A stretch of DNA of 64,000 nt from Bombardia bombarda (Eukaryota > Ascomycota > Sordariomycetes > Sordariales > Lasiosphaeriaceae). The stretch spans positions 2,565,001 through 2,629,000 of the forward strand of contig JAULSR010000001.1 in the NCBI GenBank assembly GCA_030512295.1. The letters run 5' to 3'. Below, in pieces: positions 1-13,288 of the stretch. Within the stretch, counting starts at the first letter, position 1, and every line of letters starts with the position of its first letter. The position numbers were made by a program, and so were the translations under genes. Below the pieces are notes generated by a model, which was given only the letters and a program-made list of their open reading frames with translations, was not told the origin of the DNA and did not search any database.

Positions 1-1308
1 CTACAAGAACCTGGTGGCATCTGGCTTCTTTGAAGCGCACGCCATCCACGGCACCAGACACCCTCGGCCGCCTCCAGCTGCCGCCGCCACAGCGAGCGCG
101 GCCTCCCCAACCGTCATGAGCTCCCCGACGCGCCCACCACCTCCGCCACCAGGACACCAAGAACAACAACAGGAAGAACGCCGGTCATTCAGCCAGCACC
201 TCGCCGCCCAACAACGGCAATCTCGAGCCTCCGTCTTCCAATCCACCCCCCTATAACAAGGAACCATCGCTCAGGCCTCTACATGCCACCACCACCACTA
301 CCCTCACACCCACCTCCTCCGCCACCACCAACAACCAGCGCACCACCACCACCCGCTGTCCCAAACGGCAGCGCCGCGCCTAACCTCACCGTCACCCGGC
401 GAGGCACAAAGCGCGGCATACCCATCGACACCCCAGGCGACACCACTGAAACAGGCGCCAGCAAGCTCGTCAAGAAAATCCGCAGATCCGCCTCGCGCAT
501 GTCGGCCGACCTGACCATGGCGGCCACAGCCACATCCAACCACTCCCTCTGGCCGCGCAACTCCTTCTCCTCCGCCACCTCCTCCATCATCGGCAACGGC
601 ATCGGCAACGGCATCGGCAACGGCATCGACCCGTCCCGCCCATCGATGAGCAGCATACTCGCTGAGGAGCGCGAGAGCGTGATGCCGCGGACCCCGACGA
701 AGCTGACAAAGGCCAAGGCGCAGGCGCGACGACGCATCGTCCTGGGCCGTCTGGGGCGTACGAGCAACCCGAGTAGTCCCACGTTGTCGCCGATCCGGGG
801 CGGTCGCTCGGTTGTTGCGAGCGTTCCTGTTTCGCCTTCTGCGGCTGTGGCGCCTGTTGCTGTGGCTGTCGCCGAGCCCGTTTTTGCCGATGATGATGGC
901 GATGCAATGGTCCTCGACACATCACCCGTGCAGCTGGCCACCACGGCTATTTCTGTCGCCGGTGCCGCGACTGTCATCACGGTGCCCAGCTTCCACTACC
1001 CGCAGCGGCTGCGCACGCGTCCCTCGCCCAGCGGCTTCGCCGGGATGTCGTCATCTGAGCCGCTGTCTGTCGTGTCGGATCCGAACAAGAGTTTTCCTCC
1101 TGTCGTGCCGCAGATGTCGACGACGACTAATGATCTGGCCTACTATGGCGGTGGCGGCAAGTGGGCGGCTACTGGAGAGGGGGAGAGGAAGAAGTTGACG
1201 AAGAGGAGGAACAGCAGTGGCGGGGCTTACGGTGCTGGGAACAGGGACTCGGGGCTGGGAAGAGGGCGGGAGGAGGAGGATGTGGAGAATTGGCAGGTCT
1301 GTGTGTGA
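1..1308 (+). CDS. 3' end of an unidentified gene (disordered, basic C-terminal region)
   Basis: Partial gene cut by the left window edge. A plus-strand frame is open from position 34 to a TGA at 1306-1308. It encodes a Pro-rich stretch (poly-Pro near 283-360), then a basic Ser/Arg region containing KLTKAKAQARRRIVLGRLGR and SNPSSPTLSP, which look like phosphorylation or nuclear-targeting segments, and a Lys/Arg-rich end. Codon use is strongly GC-biased, as in the other genes here. At the very start a different frame (2-256, beginning YKNLVASGFFEAHAIHG) also looks protein-like, so an intron probably joins the two; one frame-compatible option is 184-260 with a weak donor. No catalytic domain is visible and the function is not recognised. 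The tail looks like the disordered end of a regulatory protein, but that is inference. Confidence 0.6.
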
Positions 1309-2641
1309 GCTGGCTGGTAGGACGTGGATGGAGAGAGGTGGGCTTTGAAGGGGTGGAAGGGCGAAGGGGATCATGATTTCTTTTCATGGTTTCTCTCACT
1401 TCTTCTTCTCCTTAGCTTGCATGCCTCGTCCGGCTCACTTGCCACTCTTCCGTCCTGGCTGCTGCTTGCCATGGTCGATATTAACGTTTTTATGATTGCG
1501 GAAATGAAATTTCAGGGGGGAAAGGGGACGGGATCTTGATGACGGCGTTTTCACTTCTTTTTCATATGATGTCTCTTTTTCGTCGCGGGGGGTTTGGGGC
1601 GAAGACAGACACAAGGTTGGGAATGATGAGGAGTTGGAATTGAGGATGGGAGATGGGGTGAGAGGAGGAGAATTTGGCATGTGAGTGGGCAGGTCGGCAA
1701 CAACAACAAGGTTTCACCACTACGCCACACCGCATGGCCGACCCCTCGGGAGTACTTTATAACACACAACACACACCCCTATTATTCACACACATACACA
1801 CATACACGAACTCACCTACCTTACCTTACATTTATGAGGTGAAATGACGAGGACAGGCAAAACAACAAAAGAAGGGTGGTGATGGTGATGGTTTATGAAA
1901 ATTTGTAGGGTGTGGTCACGGAAATGATTGATGACGAATTACCTATGTGTGTATATACTGTCATAGTACCTAGTCTAGATAGCTAGGTGCGCATATGTCT
2001 ACGCATATGCCGTGTCGGATACTAAGTCTAGTAATGTAACTATTGATGATGTCACTCAGATTAGGTCACAAGACGGTGGCTTATCCATATAAAAGTAAAT
2101 ACATACATGGGCTGCTAAACAATGGGCATGTACTATTCTATACTCCCTCGTAGTAAGCAATAGTAAAGAGCCCAGAAAGGCTTTAGGCAGGCAATGATGG
2201 ACTCCAGCATCTGGAAGAAGACACCAAAGGCCTCGACTTGCCCCCATTGGTTTGCACATACATGTACTTGGTTTAATTTATATTACACTGAGACTACCTG
2301 CTTCTTTTCATTCTGTCTAAATCTTCCTGGCTCCTGTCTCTTTCTCCAGTGAGAAACGCGAGCCACACCATAAACATACACCCACACCCCATGCGTACAC
2401 GGTCCGCTATCCAACTATTATAGACATAAATATTAAAAGCTGTCGGGGGTATCGATCTCCTCAAACCCGAGCTCGTACGACTTGCCCTCTGCTTTTCTCC
2501 CCCCAGTATGTAGATAGGTAGGTAGGTAGGCCCAGCGGCCGGCCACCTTCATGACGTCCGTCTATGAGACGCACATACACTTTCCCTCTCTCTCTCTCTC
2601 TCTCCATTAACATCGCCTATACTCATCCCCGTATTCACCTA
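1309..2641. other. Intergenic between two convergent gene ends
   Basis: This holds the 3' flanks of the left-edge gene and of the seven-helix membrane-protein gene, which face each other. It is T/C-rich with short CA, TAGG and TC runs (a TC run near 2585-2605). No credible coding frame was seen. Confidence 0.6.
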
Positions 2642-5053
2642 CTAGACCTGATCCTCTCCCTCACCGCCTCCAACTCCCCCTCCATCGCCATATCTCCACG
2701 AAGCACTGCTCCTCCCCATCGTCCGTCGTCCCCCGCTCACACTCACGCTCCTCCCAGCGCCAATAACAATACTGTTACCCAACCGCACGCGAGCGTCCCT
2801 CGCGGCATCGCGGCTCAGACTGTCTGCTCCGTAGTCAACCGAGACCAGCACTTCGGATGGTGAAGGGCGGGGTGGTGGTGGTTGCTGTTGGTGGGTCACC
2901 CTGCGCGGAGTATGTTGGTGTTGCTGCTCGCTACCAATTTCGGCTGCTGCTGTTGTCGTCGTCGTGGCGATACCGATTTCGGACGGACCTGGCCCCCCTT
3001 TGCTGCCGTCGGCAGCAGCAGCAGCAGCAACAGCGCACATCGTATTAGCGGTGCTGCTATTACTGCTAGAAGCCGATAATGGGTGTTGCTGCTGCTGTTC
3101 GAGACCAAGGTGGTGGTTGGTGGTGCAGCAGCTGTCTGGGGGAGAAGGAGGATCAAGCGCGATCTCGCCGACGTCATCGACAAAGGCTTTGGTGCTCGGC
3201 GTCATCCTGGGAGATACATTGCCGCTGCTGCTGTCGACGCTGCTACAGCTCCTACGGCGACCATTGCTGCCACCACTGGGCGTGGTATTGTTGGTATTTG
3301 TGGTGGTGGTGGTGGTAGCATTGGCTTCTTCTACCAGATGTCTGCCGTTGGATAGTCGCCTCATCTTCCGCACCGCTCCACCTACGCCCATATCATCGGC
3401 GGGGGGTACGTGGTTGGGCTGTGATAGGGAGAGAGAGTCGCTCGAGGCTGGAGACATGCTGTCTCTGGAGGTGACCCATTGGATTACGATGGCGCTGAAT
3501 AGTACTGGGGTGAGGCGGGCGGCAAGTAAGTAATTATTTCATCGAGGGATTTATATCCTTGGGATAGTATGCAGAAACGAGGAGGAGGAAAAGGAGGTGG
3601 AGGCTGTGGCTCACTGTCGCTATTACAACACATCAGACACACCCATCCGGGCTCGCCATCCAGCGCCATAAGCACAGACAGGTTCCTGGTATATTGACGT
3701 TAGTTTGAGAGGAGAGGAGGCGGGCATCACGGGAGCTTCATACGCGATGCTGCTAGTCAGTGTGCAGACGCAGCCGACAAAGGTTCGCATGGCCACAGTC
3801 TTCAATCTCCTGTTACCCGGTGTTTGTTGGAAATTTCTGAAGGAGTAAAGACCTGCAGGGTGTTAAAATCGACGCAATGTTGCCAACATGGGGAAGCAAA
3901 ACAACACGTACTGAATAGGGGAATCAGAAATAGAACTGTGAGATAAATCTGTGCTTTCTTATTAGTGATTGGGTTGACGATGTGATAAGCATGGTCGACT
4001 TACGTTGACGAGAAGATCAAAGGCAATAAGGGGGATCATCCCGAGCTTCTTCATGCCAATAACACACTGGCCATTCACCATTCTCGTGATGCGGCTGGAT
4101 CCAAAGCGTTAGCAACTGCAAGGACTCGGAGAATATTTTGTCAAAACACGCAACCATATGACATACTAGATGAAGTTCAGCGCAACGACGACGCAATACA
4201 CCCCTATAAACACAAGTTAGTCGATAACCCCGGGGTGTAGACACAGTACCACATTGAGAGACAAACCTAGCATGCCGAACGCATTGAATATGTAGAGCTT
4301 CGAATGCAATCGCAGTTTCTTGCTTCCGGACCGAATGATGTACTACATGTCAAGGTTAGCCATATTGTCCAGCATCGTTGCGGATGTACGTTGTCCAACC
4401 TACCGCTTTTTCCACCAAAAACATGTAGATCAACTATGTATGTAAGCAATTAGAGTCCATTCTTTGCGCGTGTACAGGAGTGTTTTTGAAAGGACCAACA
4501 ATCTGCGTTGCTCAAACAGTCAGTCAACAAGTTTCTCGGGAGAGTAGTGTGATGGCAGACATACCTTTGTTGTCACATAGCACACAAGGCATAGTAGTAT
4601 GGCCGACTCGCAGACAGATGTCGAGTTATCCACCCCGAATCCGAATTGTAGTACGGCAGTAGCAAACACAAACAAGAAGGAATCGGTGTAGATGGCGAAG
4701 ACAACTGTGGAAAGGGAGTAATATTGTTATGAACAAAGTCTTTCTAACTCCTGAAGATCATACGAGAGAAGAGATGAACAAACATACGCCATTGTACAAA
4801 GGGAAGTCGCCTCCAGACTTTGACCGCCAAATACCGTTGCGCTATGAGTCGATGGGGCATCAGTACCATAGAGCGGGAGAAGGTAATAATAGTAGCTAGG
4901 CAAGGTAAGCTCACTTAAAAACGAAGATATGATGACCAGAGATACCATGGCAAGAACGACACTGATGACCATACCAGCCAGCGGTTCTTTATACTTGCCA
5001 TCCATCATTTCTGCATCTTGTGACGGTGTCTGTGTGGTTGGCGAAGAAGACAT
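2642..5053 (-). CDS. Seven-helix integral membrane protein with long disordered C-terminal tail
   Basis: Eleven-exon gene reassembled from splice signals: 5053-4915, 4841-4788, 4704-4565, 4433-4404, 4342-4267, 4203-4167, 4094-4004, 3948-3912, 3852-3744, 3685-3615, 3504-2642. All introns are GT-AG and the frame stays open, giving 548 residues. Hydrophobic segments lie near residues 25-46, 63-85, 96-118, 136-160, 178-200, 220-240 and 262-276, so seven helices are predicted. Conserved-looking stretches are YTDSFLFVFA, ESAILLCLVCYVTTK, KSLYLFN-like HSKLYIFNAFGMLG, NGQCVIGMKKLGMIPLIAFD, and GEPGWVCLMCCNSD just before helix 7. I recall these from an uncharacterised ascomycete membrane-protein family, so receptor-like topology is inferred, not shown. 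Residues 278-548 are low-complexity (Ser, Thr, Asn, Gln, Gly, Arg) and presumably cytoplasmic. The start is the only ATG before helix 1. Confidence 0.85.
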
Positions 5054-8000
5054 GGTATTGTCGTATATCCATAAATAATGATAACAATAACAAGAGAGCG
5101 ACTTCGAAGTACCTAGGTCCTGTATGTGTGGTGTGTGTACTGACGTCTAGATGAATATAGTTAAGGTAGTTAGGGCGCAGGAGGACCCGGCGCGTGAAAA
5201 CACCAACCGGAGAGCTGAAACAAAAGAGAGAGAAGGGAGTAGGAGAGACTTGAGGCATGCATCTAGGGACTGGAGGAGGGCTTCTATATGTCAGCCAGGG
5301 GCGCAGAAAGGCAACACAGTTCGGGGTTCCTGAAAAGGTTGGGATGCCAGGGCAGTCCTGGTGCCAAGCGTATCTGTATCTTTTCTTTTTTTGCGAACCT
5401 GAATCTGAGGCTGAGAGGGGGCAAGTGCAAAGACCGTGTATCTAATTGGGGGAGAGGATTGGCCCATATGTGGCGCCACATACTGATAGTCAGAATGCCA
5501 TGGACCCAGGTCGACGAAAGCTTGCATTCCTGAGGAGAGACAGCAAGAGCCATGGACCTACGGGCAAAGACACACCTGGCCAAGGGCCGAGGGCAAGGAT
5601 ACCGCTCGGCGGACCTTGGGACCATGTCTGCTGCAGTGCAACGACAAACCATCAATAGCTTCGACGTTGCCAGCTGTCCAGTTGGCTGGCTGGCTATATT
5701 ACTTAGTCCCTTGGGCGTCCGGCCATGGTATGTGATGACAGTCCGAAATTACCCTGTGGGCGCTAGGTGGGAAGGCAGCTAGCCCAGCCGGCCAGCACGA
5801 GAGACAGTGGATTTATTGTTTTCATTGGCGAAACCAAGAGCTTACGAATAAAGAACGATCGAGAGCATCGTTTTGACTCTGCGGCTAGAAAGTTAGTAGG
5901 AAGGTGTGATGGAGGACAGGGCAAGACACTAAACTAGCAGACATCGACCAGTGGCAGCGGCGGACCAGAGCGCCTCTGACGAAAGGTGTGCTCCCTCACC
6001 ATCTCTCGCCAAAGACAATATAAGGTGGCTCTGACTATCTGATAAACGAGACGTCGAAAAGCGAGCACTCCTCCGTCTTTCCTCCTCCTCGCGCTCTTCT
6101 TTCCACCGATTAGGCTATGTCTCCCTAGTACCGCTTTATGGGCCGAATAGATGCTAAGCCACCAGCAACGTTTGCGTCTATATATATGTGACTAGTGGCT
6201 CCTGCAGGTAACGGAGATGAGGCAGGATATCAGCTCAGCTCAGCTTAGGTCTGAATAGCGACAAGGATGAGGCCTGAGGTCGAGATTTTGGTGGTACCAG
6301 ATTTCTCAGTTCTCGGCTTTCTCATTTATTTTTCCCGGTGTGACAATACTGCAACCGAGCCTATGGATCGGGATCGATCTTGCTGAGAAAGAGGGAGCAG
6401 TATGACAACAAAGATCCAATAGACCCACGTAGCTGGGAGCAAATGCTGGTTGGCTCACAACAAGTTACCGAGACGGCGGTCGGGGCGAATTGGTGTACTC
6501 TCCTTCCATCCCTTGCTTTACCTCACTACAACGATGGGTGTGGGAAATCCGAACTGCTGCGAGTTGCCACTGGGCTGCTGCATGCAACTTCGACAGCCAC
6601 AAGTTGAGATGTGACGAACTATGGTGATCTATCAGATCTGACCTAGCAGTATCGATATGAACACCACCACCAACCAACCAACGAACCATTATGCAACCCA
6701 GTAGAAAGTAGCTCTCTCGCTTGAGAGATAGAGGCGCACAAGCTTTTCTCAGAGAAAGAGCAGCCAACGAGACAGACAAATCCCCTGACTCTGTATGTCT
6801 GCGCCCAGATCATGGCGTTAACAGGACAGGAATAGCACAGGACAGGTGAGTGAACAATAACCTTGTTATCGAAGACGAAGATATAAAAGACAAGACACAT
6901 CGCATGTACCACCTCATGGTATGACGACCATTTGTGGGACAGGTGTGACTGTTTAATGTCCATCGCGAAGGGATAATCACAAAAACCCAATCGCGGTCTA
7001 GATAGAATAGATGATGGTGCCAACTGTCAAAACCTCAAATGTCGGTAGCAAAACGGTCGGTCGTCTCTGGCATCTTGCCTTGAACTTGACCTTGGTGAAA
7101 GAGAGTTCGAAAAAAGTTGTGGGGCGGGCAGGCAACAAGACAGGCGGGACCTAACTGCCGCTGGCCAGACCACCAAGTGGGGCCAGGGAGAGCGCGAGCC
7201 AGGAGCCAGGTTCCAGGTTCATGTTATGGCCTTACCGCCCTGTGCGCACGCACGGTCCACACCTCCTCGGAATGATCGGCGCAAGGGACAGGGGCTGGCC
7301 TGGGGTTCTTATTTAGCGCATCATCCCCCGATTTTTCCTCCCCTCAACAGCCACAAGATCCCCCGACCCGAGCGAGCCGAATGGGACCTTATGACCCCTG
7401 TAACAGTTAAACCCGTCCACTACAATTACAAACGTTAATATAACGAAATGCGACTGATTCCATATACTGCGTACCTATGGGATGATATTTACCTTTTCGT
7501 ATTCCATGTCGAATCAATATTTCCGCGTGACGAATCAAAACATGGAGAAGCCAGATGTTATCAAGTACTCAGGTATCTTACCTATATACCCAGCACAGCT
7601 GACCCAAGGACCAAGACACACCTCCAGTCGAGTCTCGCCAGTCGGTGGTGTCAGTGTGGTGATACTGCATCTAAATAGTACCACTTGATAGGTGCGCTAT
7701 ATGGAAACGCAAACCTTTCTCGCTTCCGAGACTTGCATGATACCTACCTAGACTGCATCCAGGTGAAATTAATTAGCACAGTGGGACATCGGAGCCCATC
7801 TCCAGACCACCAAGGCATTCCATACTATGCCTACCTAGTATGGTACCCGCGTAAGTATTAACGCCGCGCAGTGAGTAGCACAACATTGACACAAAGTCTA
7901 AAAGAGCGTGAATGCATCTATCTCCGAGGAAACTCCCAGTCTGTCCAGAAACAAAGTTCCAGTCTGTCCAGAAACAAAGTTCCAGAAAACTCGCAACATG

Positions 8001-8791
8001 TCCACATCATCAAACACATTTTAGCGAATCAACTTCATGTCATGGTAGGCAAGCAGGTATAAATATGTACGTCATCTATTCAGTTCAGTATTCGCTGTCC
8101 CTAACTTGTATCAAGAGTCCCCAATCGCAAATCGCTCGCAAACACACACGCGCACATTTTCACACTTAAGATACACATAAATCTGGCACCAATCCCTTCT
8201 AGCGATCCTCCGTTGGTGTTACTCTGCCCCTGTCGATGTCCTCAGCTTGACCGTAGATCGGTCGTCTTAATCATCGAGCAAAAGATAACAACGCCCAGTT
8301 AGACCCTATCCGCACCCATCACCTTCTCTTGCAGTCCTCCCACTTCATTCTCTCCTCTTCCTCTAATAACAATCTTCATCCATACATCCATACATCCATA
8401 CCATAATAAGCCAATACATACATCAATGCATACAAACATAGAGAAAAGAAAAAGAAAACCGTAAAACGCCGTGCGATGCTGCCAAAAGTGCACAACACCC
8501 ACCAACTTCCCCAGAACAAAACGCCAGTCTATCCAGTCCTTTCATCCCACCTGCCGTGCTTAAAAAACAAACCCAACCCACATTTGACCGGTACTTCGGA
8601 CCAAAGTACATGCGAGAAAAAGAAATCTCCCTTTTTCGTCCCAATACATTACCCCAGTCGACTAGTCAGTCCCATGCACAGCATATGGCGGCAGTATTAC
8701 CTCATTAACCAGTAAGCGAAAAAAAGCTTCGCTCGACGACCTTGCTCAGCCAATCGAAAGAGCCTGCCCTCTCTTCATTACAATTCACTCA
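5054..8791. other. 3.7-kb intergenic region
   Basis: Upstream region of the seven-helix gene and downstream region of the PA-TM-RING gene. Open frames here are short, overlap on both strands and show no domain or splice continuity. It contains a direct duplication at 7936-7985 and a T/C-rich segment at 8300-8700. No RNA gene was recognised. Confidence 0.55.
7936..7985. repeat. Two-copy 23-bp tandem duplication
   Basis: A 23-bp unit starting CCAGTCTGTCCAGAAAC occurs twice head to tail (7936-7958 and 7959-7981) with no mismatch, followed by CCAG of a third copy. It lies in non-coding DNA. Confidence 0.85.
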
Positions 8792-10716
8792 TCATGATGA
8801 ATTATTGGAAGGTTGTGCGGGGGCGGCGGTTCCCACTTCCTGCGCTGGTGCTGACGCTGGTGCTGGTACTGACGTTGGCGCTGCCGCTGGCGGCGACTGC
8901 GTCCGAGTGCGGATCCGGAACTTGTCCCGCAGCCGTGCTGTCAGCTTGGCTCTTCGGCCGCGCTCCTCAGGGTCGGCCGCTCCTGCTCCTGCTCCCTCAC
9001 CTGTTTGCGAGGTTGCTGCTGTTGCTGTCGCTGCTGCCGCCGCCGCCGACTCTTGCTGCTGCGACCGATGCCGTCGGAGAATTTCAATGCGCTCCTCGAT
9101 GGATGCATGTCGCAGGCGGTGTAGGTCTAGTAGACGCGAGGACCGCCGTCGCTGGGTGCTTGATGCGCCGTTCTCGTCGTGCTGCTGCTGCTGTTCGCTT
9201 TCATCGGCGGCCAGAGGCGGTGCAAGCTGGGTCGAGGCTTCGGCGTTGGTGGGGTTAGCGGGATCGTCGGTGGCGTTTTCCTTTTCATCCTGGGGTCGAA
9301 GGTCAAGTCGGCTAAGGAGTTTAAGTCAGTAAACCTTTTTCATACAAAAAGGGGGTCTTCATCTCTTTTCTTGAGGGAGAAGTTAAGGTGTGACATACCA
9401 CAGCGGGCATGTTCCAGAAACGTTGACCAGCCACGGGTCGATGCACGGCGGGTGGAATTTGTGGTTGCACGGGAGCACCCGAACATCCTCGCCCACAGTG
9501 AAATCCTCGGTACAAATGGAGCACCCGAGATGCTCACTATCCGACTCCTGATGATTGTCGCCAGCATCAGTGGCGACGGCTTTGCCCGCTGCACCCGTGC
9601 TGCTATTGCTGCTGGACCCTTCGGCTGCCGATGACGAGGCTTCAATGTGGTCGGCGTCAGCTTCTGGAACAGACTCGCTCTGGGGCTTGAACTTTGCTGA
9701 TTGGGGTTCCTCTGGAATAGCTGATAGTCTGGTCCCTGTGGCTGGATCGTGCGATGACCTGGATGGCTGGTGCTCAAGCTCGAGGACGGGGTCCGGCTTG
9801 GCCGGGCTGGGATCCCCAAACTTGACAATAGGCAGTGTCTCGAGCACGGCACGAGCCAGACCCTTTGCGCGGCTCTGCCTAGGACGGCCGCCATATCCAG
9901 ACCGCGGTCCATAGCGCTCTGGGTACCGGTGGGCCCTGAATGCACCCGTCGCAATAATGATCAGGAATAGCAGGGTGATCAGGCCTGTTATGCTATACAA
10001 GATGCTCATAGCCACGGCCGAATTGCTTCCATTCCGGCCATCTTGCTCGTTCTGCTGATCGGTCGTGACATTGCCAGAAATAGTTGCAATGACGGGCGAG
10101 TCAACTCCCTCGGAGCGTGCTGAGATAAGCGTAAAGTTCAGGGTGTCTGCGGCCTCCTCGGCGCTTGACATGGTGAAGATGGTGTGGAAGGGCGGGTCAA
10201 GCGAGATACTGCAACACATATTGGTATTCTCAATGCTATACAACAGGATGGCCTTTGGCCAGTTGGACTCATTCGCAATGAGCTCGTTCATCACTGTCGT
10301 CGCGTTGGTCGGGTCGCAGCAGAGATAGACGACCTTGCCAGTAAGCGTCTGGTTGACGATGCCGGGTGAGTCTGCTGGTATAAGCTGACCCTCGAACTGG
10401 ACCGCCTGATGAGAGGTTGCACGCGTTAGCAAAGCAAATATCACCCAACACAGTTACATAGCAGTAGGCTCCTGGCTCTCACCCCTCTCGAAGTTGCGCT
10501 CTGGTTGAGTCCCAGACTAGCTGTCAACGGGTAGACGCTGTACTCGACGGGCAAGGCGTCGCCACCGGGAGCGGTGATCTGGAGGCTCATGACGGAATTC
10601 ATCTGCCATTGCGGGATATCGTGTAGCGGGAATACCCTCACTTCTTCGGCAAGGGCGGGGACGCTGGCGAGGGCGGCGGCGAGGGCCAGAACTGACAGCG
10701 ATAACAGCGAAGCCAT
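8792..10716 (-). CDS. PA-TM-RING-H2 family E3 ubiquitin ligase (membrane)
   Basis: Three exons (10716-10483, 10405-9399, 9311-8792), 586 residues. Residues 1-23 form a signal peptide (Ala/Leu-rich, ending ALAEE). A luminal protease-associated-like region with several Asn-x-Ser/Thr sites follows to about residue 205. One membrane helix lies at about 209-234 (SILYSITGLITLLFLIIIA). The cytoplasmic part has a basic juxtamembrane stretch, a Ser-rich linker and a RING-H2 finger at 373-414 (CSIC, LPCNHKFHPPC, CPLC). The second intron sits inside the codon of the last zinc-binding Cys, so the finger is complete only after splicing. The tail is Gln/Ala-rich with basic patches. Family members are transmembrane E3 ligases of the secretory and endolysosomal system; substrates cannot be told. 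The plus-strand open frame over the last exon is its shadow. Confidence 0.92.
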
Positions 10717-13050
10717 CTTCCCAGCACACCGGCGACGGTCGACGTCGCTTGTAGGGCCAGGGAGGAAGTTGGTTTGTTGGAGAATCCCTCAGACAGCAGA
10801 CTCGGGAGCGAGGAATGGACGGTTGTAAAGGAAGAAGGGTGTGGGCAGGAGAGTGGGAAAGAATACGGCCTGGACCGGGACGGGATGGTATGTTTGGGAG
10901 ACGGGGTGTGGGATGGATGTCACATCTCGATTGGGACGACAGCAGGCATGGTTTCGGCTGCTTCTGGGCTTTGGTTTTCTATGTTTTTGATCGTCGGAAC
11001 GGTATGCTTTGAACTGGGGGGTGGAGCAATGGCAGGATAGATACGCTCAGCGGCCAGCTGATGGGATGGGCGCTTTTTTCTTGTTGCTTATTAGGAATAC
11101 GCAGAGGAATAGTACTCAAGTACCCAAAGGCAGTCTAGGTGCGGTGCGCAGTAACAAAGAGGCTTGGCTTCAGGTCAGAAATGGCAGGTCGGAAACGGAC
11201 GTGGTGACGCACACTGGACTACCTAGACGACAAATGGACGACAAGACGGGAGGAACGGCGAGTGTGGAGGCGGAGGAGGGGAACGCGCTAGAAGAGCCAG
11301 GGTACATACCTCGCTAGAACCACTCACAGGCTTCGGTAGATGGGTACGGCGAGCTTGGGGGCCGCTTGCTCCAACTTCGAGGTATCTCACAAAGACACGC
11401 TGTTAACGTTCCGCAACCTCCCTCGACAAAGGTTACGCCCCGAGAACGACTGACTGACAAAAAGATGTGCGTATTTACAAAACATAATGGTGCGCGTGCA
11501 TTTAAGGGGCTTAGGGAGGCTGATGCATTCGTTCGTATGCTATGAACAGTTAAGAGGTACATGTACGAATAGTAGGAAGAATAATAGTCCAGGGAGTTGC
11601 CCGGGAGCTGGGAGCTGAGACAGCTGACGAACAGATCTCTCCAGGGCTCAGTGGAAGAGACGTTTTGGGGCACTCTGAGACAGCGAAACTGTTTTAGCGC
11701 CGCTGTTTCTTAAAGCAAGCACTCCTTGGCAGCGGTTGGCAGTTCTTGCTATTCCACTGGAATAAGTCCACGCAGGCACCGTCCATATCCCAACATCAAC
11801 CTCCTCCTTTGTAAAAAAAAAAAATTCAATGCAAACGGTCCCAGCTATCATTTCATTGCTACTTTTCTCCATCTACCTCACGGAGCTTGTCAACACTTGG
11901 CATCCGAGGTGCTTAAGCACAACCTAGTGTAATCTGCGCAACCTTGGTAGCGCCGGCACTTTGGATCCCCGCGGTCAAAGTGTACATATGTGCAGCAGGG
12001 GGACTCGAGGGAGAAGCGTTTCGTCACGCACGACTACCTTAGTTCTAATGTATCCCGTACATTTACATCGATTGGATGATGGATGCAAGGCTCAAACATG
12101 ACCTTTACTTTCATACATGTACATACCGACCTGAACTAATTCCCCAGACTCCCTCCTATACGAACACCTACGAGTAACTCGAATACAACTTGTGAAGACG
12201 ATATTTATGTGAGTGCACAGATTATTATCCAGATGATTATCTCCTAATTGGTACTTTCTATTGTCCTCGAAGTGGTAGGTGATGGAAAAGTTCCAACATT
12301 CTTTCTTATCGATATCACCTCACCTATGCGCCTAGCGCTCAGTGCTCAGCCCCCTCCCCTCCCCGCCCAGTGCGTATCATACCTTTGTATTGTACCAGAT
12401 TGTGTCACATGGACCAGAGCGTATTAATTCCATATAACGGATACGTTATTTATCATTGTAAGGCAAAGTGTAATAAAGCGCAAAGTCTGGCCAGCTGTTT
12501 GTTAGTGGGGCGTATTTGTTTGTCGTTTATCAGACTTTGCCGCTTTTCTGTCGTTCCTAGCGTTTGGTATGTATTTCACATCGATGCTTCACGGAAACCT
12601 AAGTTTCGTAGCGTATCTGCAACTGCGGCATCGTGCATGCTCACATACAATAGATGACAATGTTTACCTACTGGTAATGTATGTTCACGGAAGAAACATT
12701 GTTTTGACGCCGCAGGCATACGGCTGGCTCGGAGGATTTGTTAGTGCATTGTGTATCCGTGACGATCTCCAGTCAAGTGGTCTCAGATTCTAAACACGTC
12801 TCTGTCATGTAAGTAGTAAGTAATCCATGGAGAGCTCGAGGTGTCCTGCCGTGCCGTTTATTCGTCTTCTTTTATTACCATGGGGTCTCGTGACAGTGGT
12901 TGGGGATTATTCCCGGGCGCCTTATGCAAATGTCCCAGAATGCAGAATGGCAGTACCTATTTGAAATGTCTATGACGGGTATGACTGGTACCAGCGTCGC
13001 CACCGAGAAGAATTTCTAGATGTTGTCTGGAAGTGTTTGCGTGGCTGCGG

Positions 13051-13083
13051 ATTTTTTATTTTTATTTTTATTTTTATTTTTTT
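13051..13083. repeat. (ATTTTT)n microsatellite
   Basis: About five units of ATTTTT in an A+T-rich non-coding stretch. Confidence 0.85.
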
Positions 13084-13288
13084 GTGGATCCATGGCCATA
13101 TAAAATGTTGAACTGTTTGCTATATTGCTGCTGCCAAATATTGACGATTTGTTGAGCATTTATTTGGGGCTGGTGTGTTAGAGTTACGAATATGGATGGC
13201 TGCATCATGATTCCACATACCTTATTGCAGTCCCCATCATTTATGGTAGCAGTGAGTGGGCTGTGGTACCTGTCAGGAGTTGATTGGC

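Noticed and set aside
8742..9332. Plus-strand frames of 154-196 codons
   Set aside because: They lie antisense to the last exon of the PA-TM-RING gene and are Ala/Ser/Cys-rich mirror products of Gln/Ala codons.
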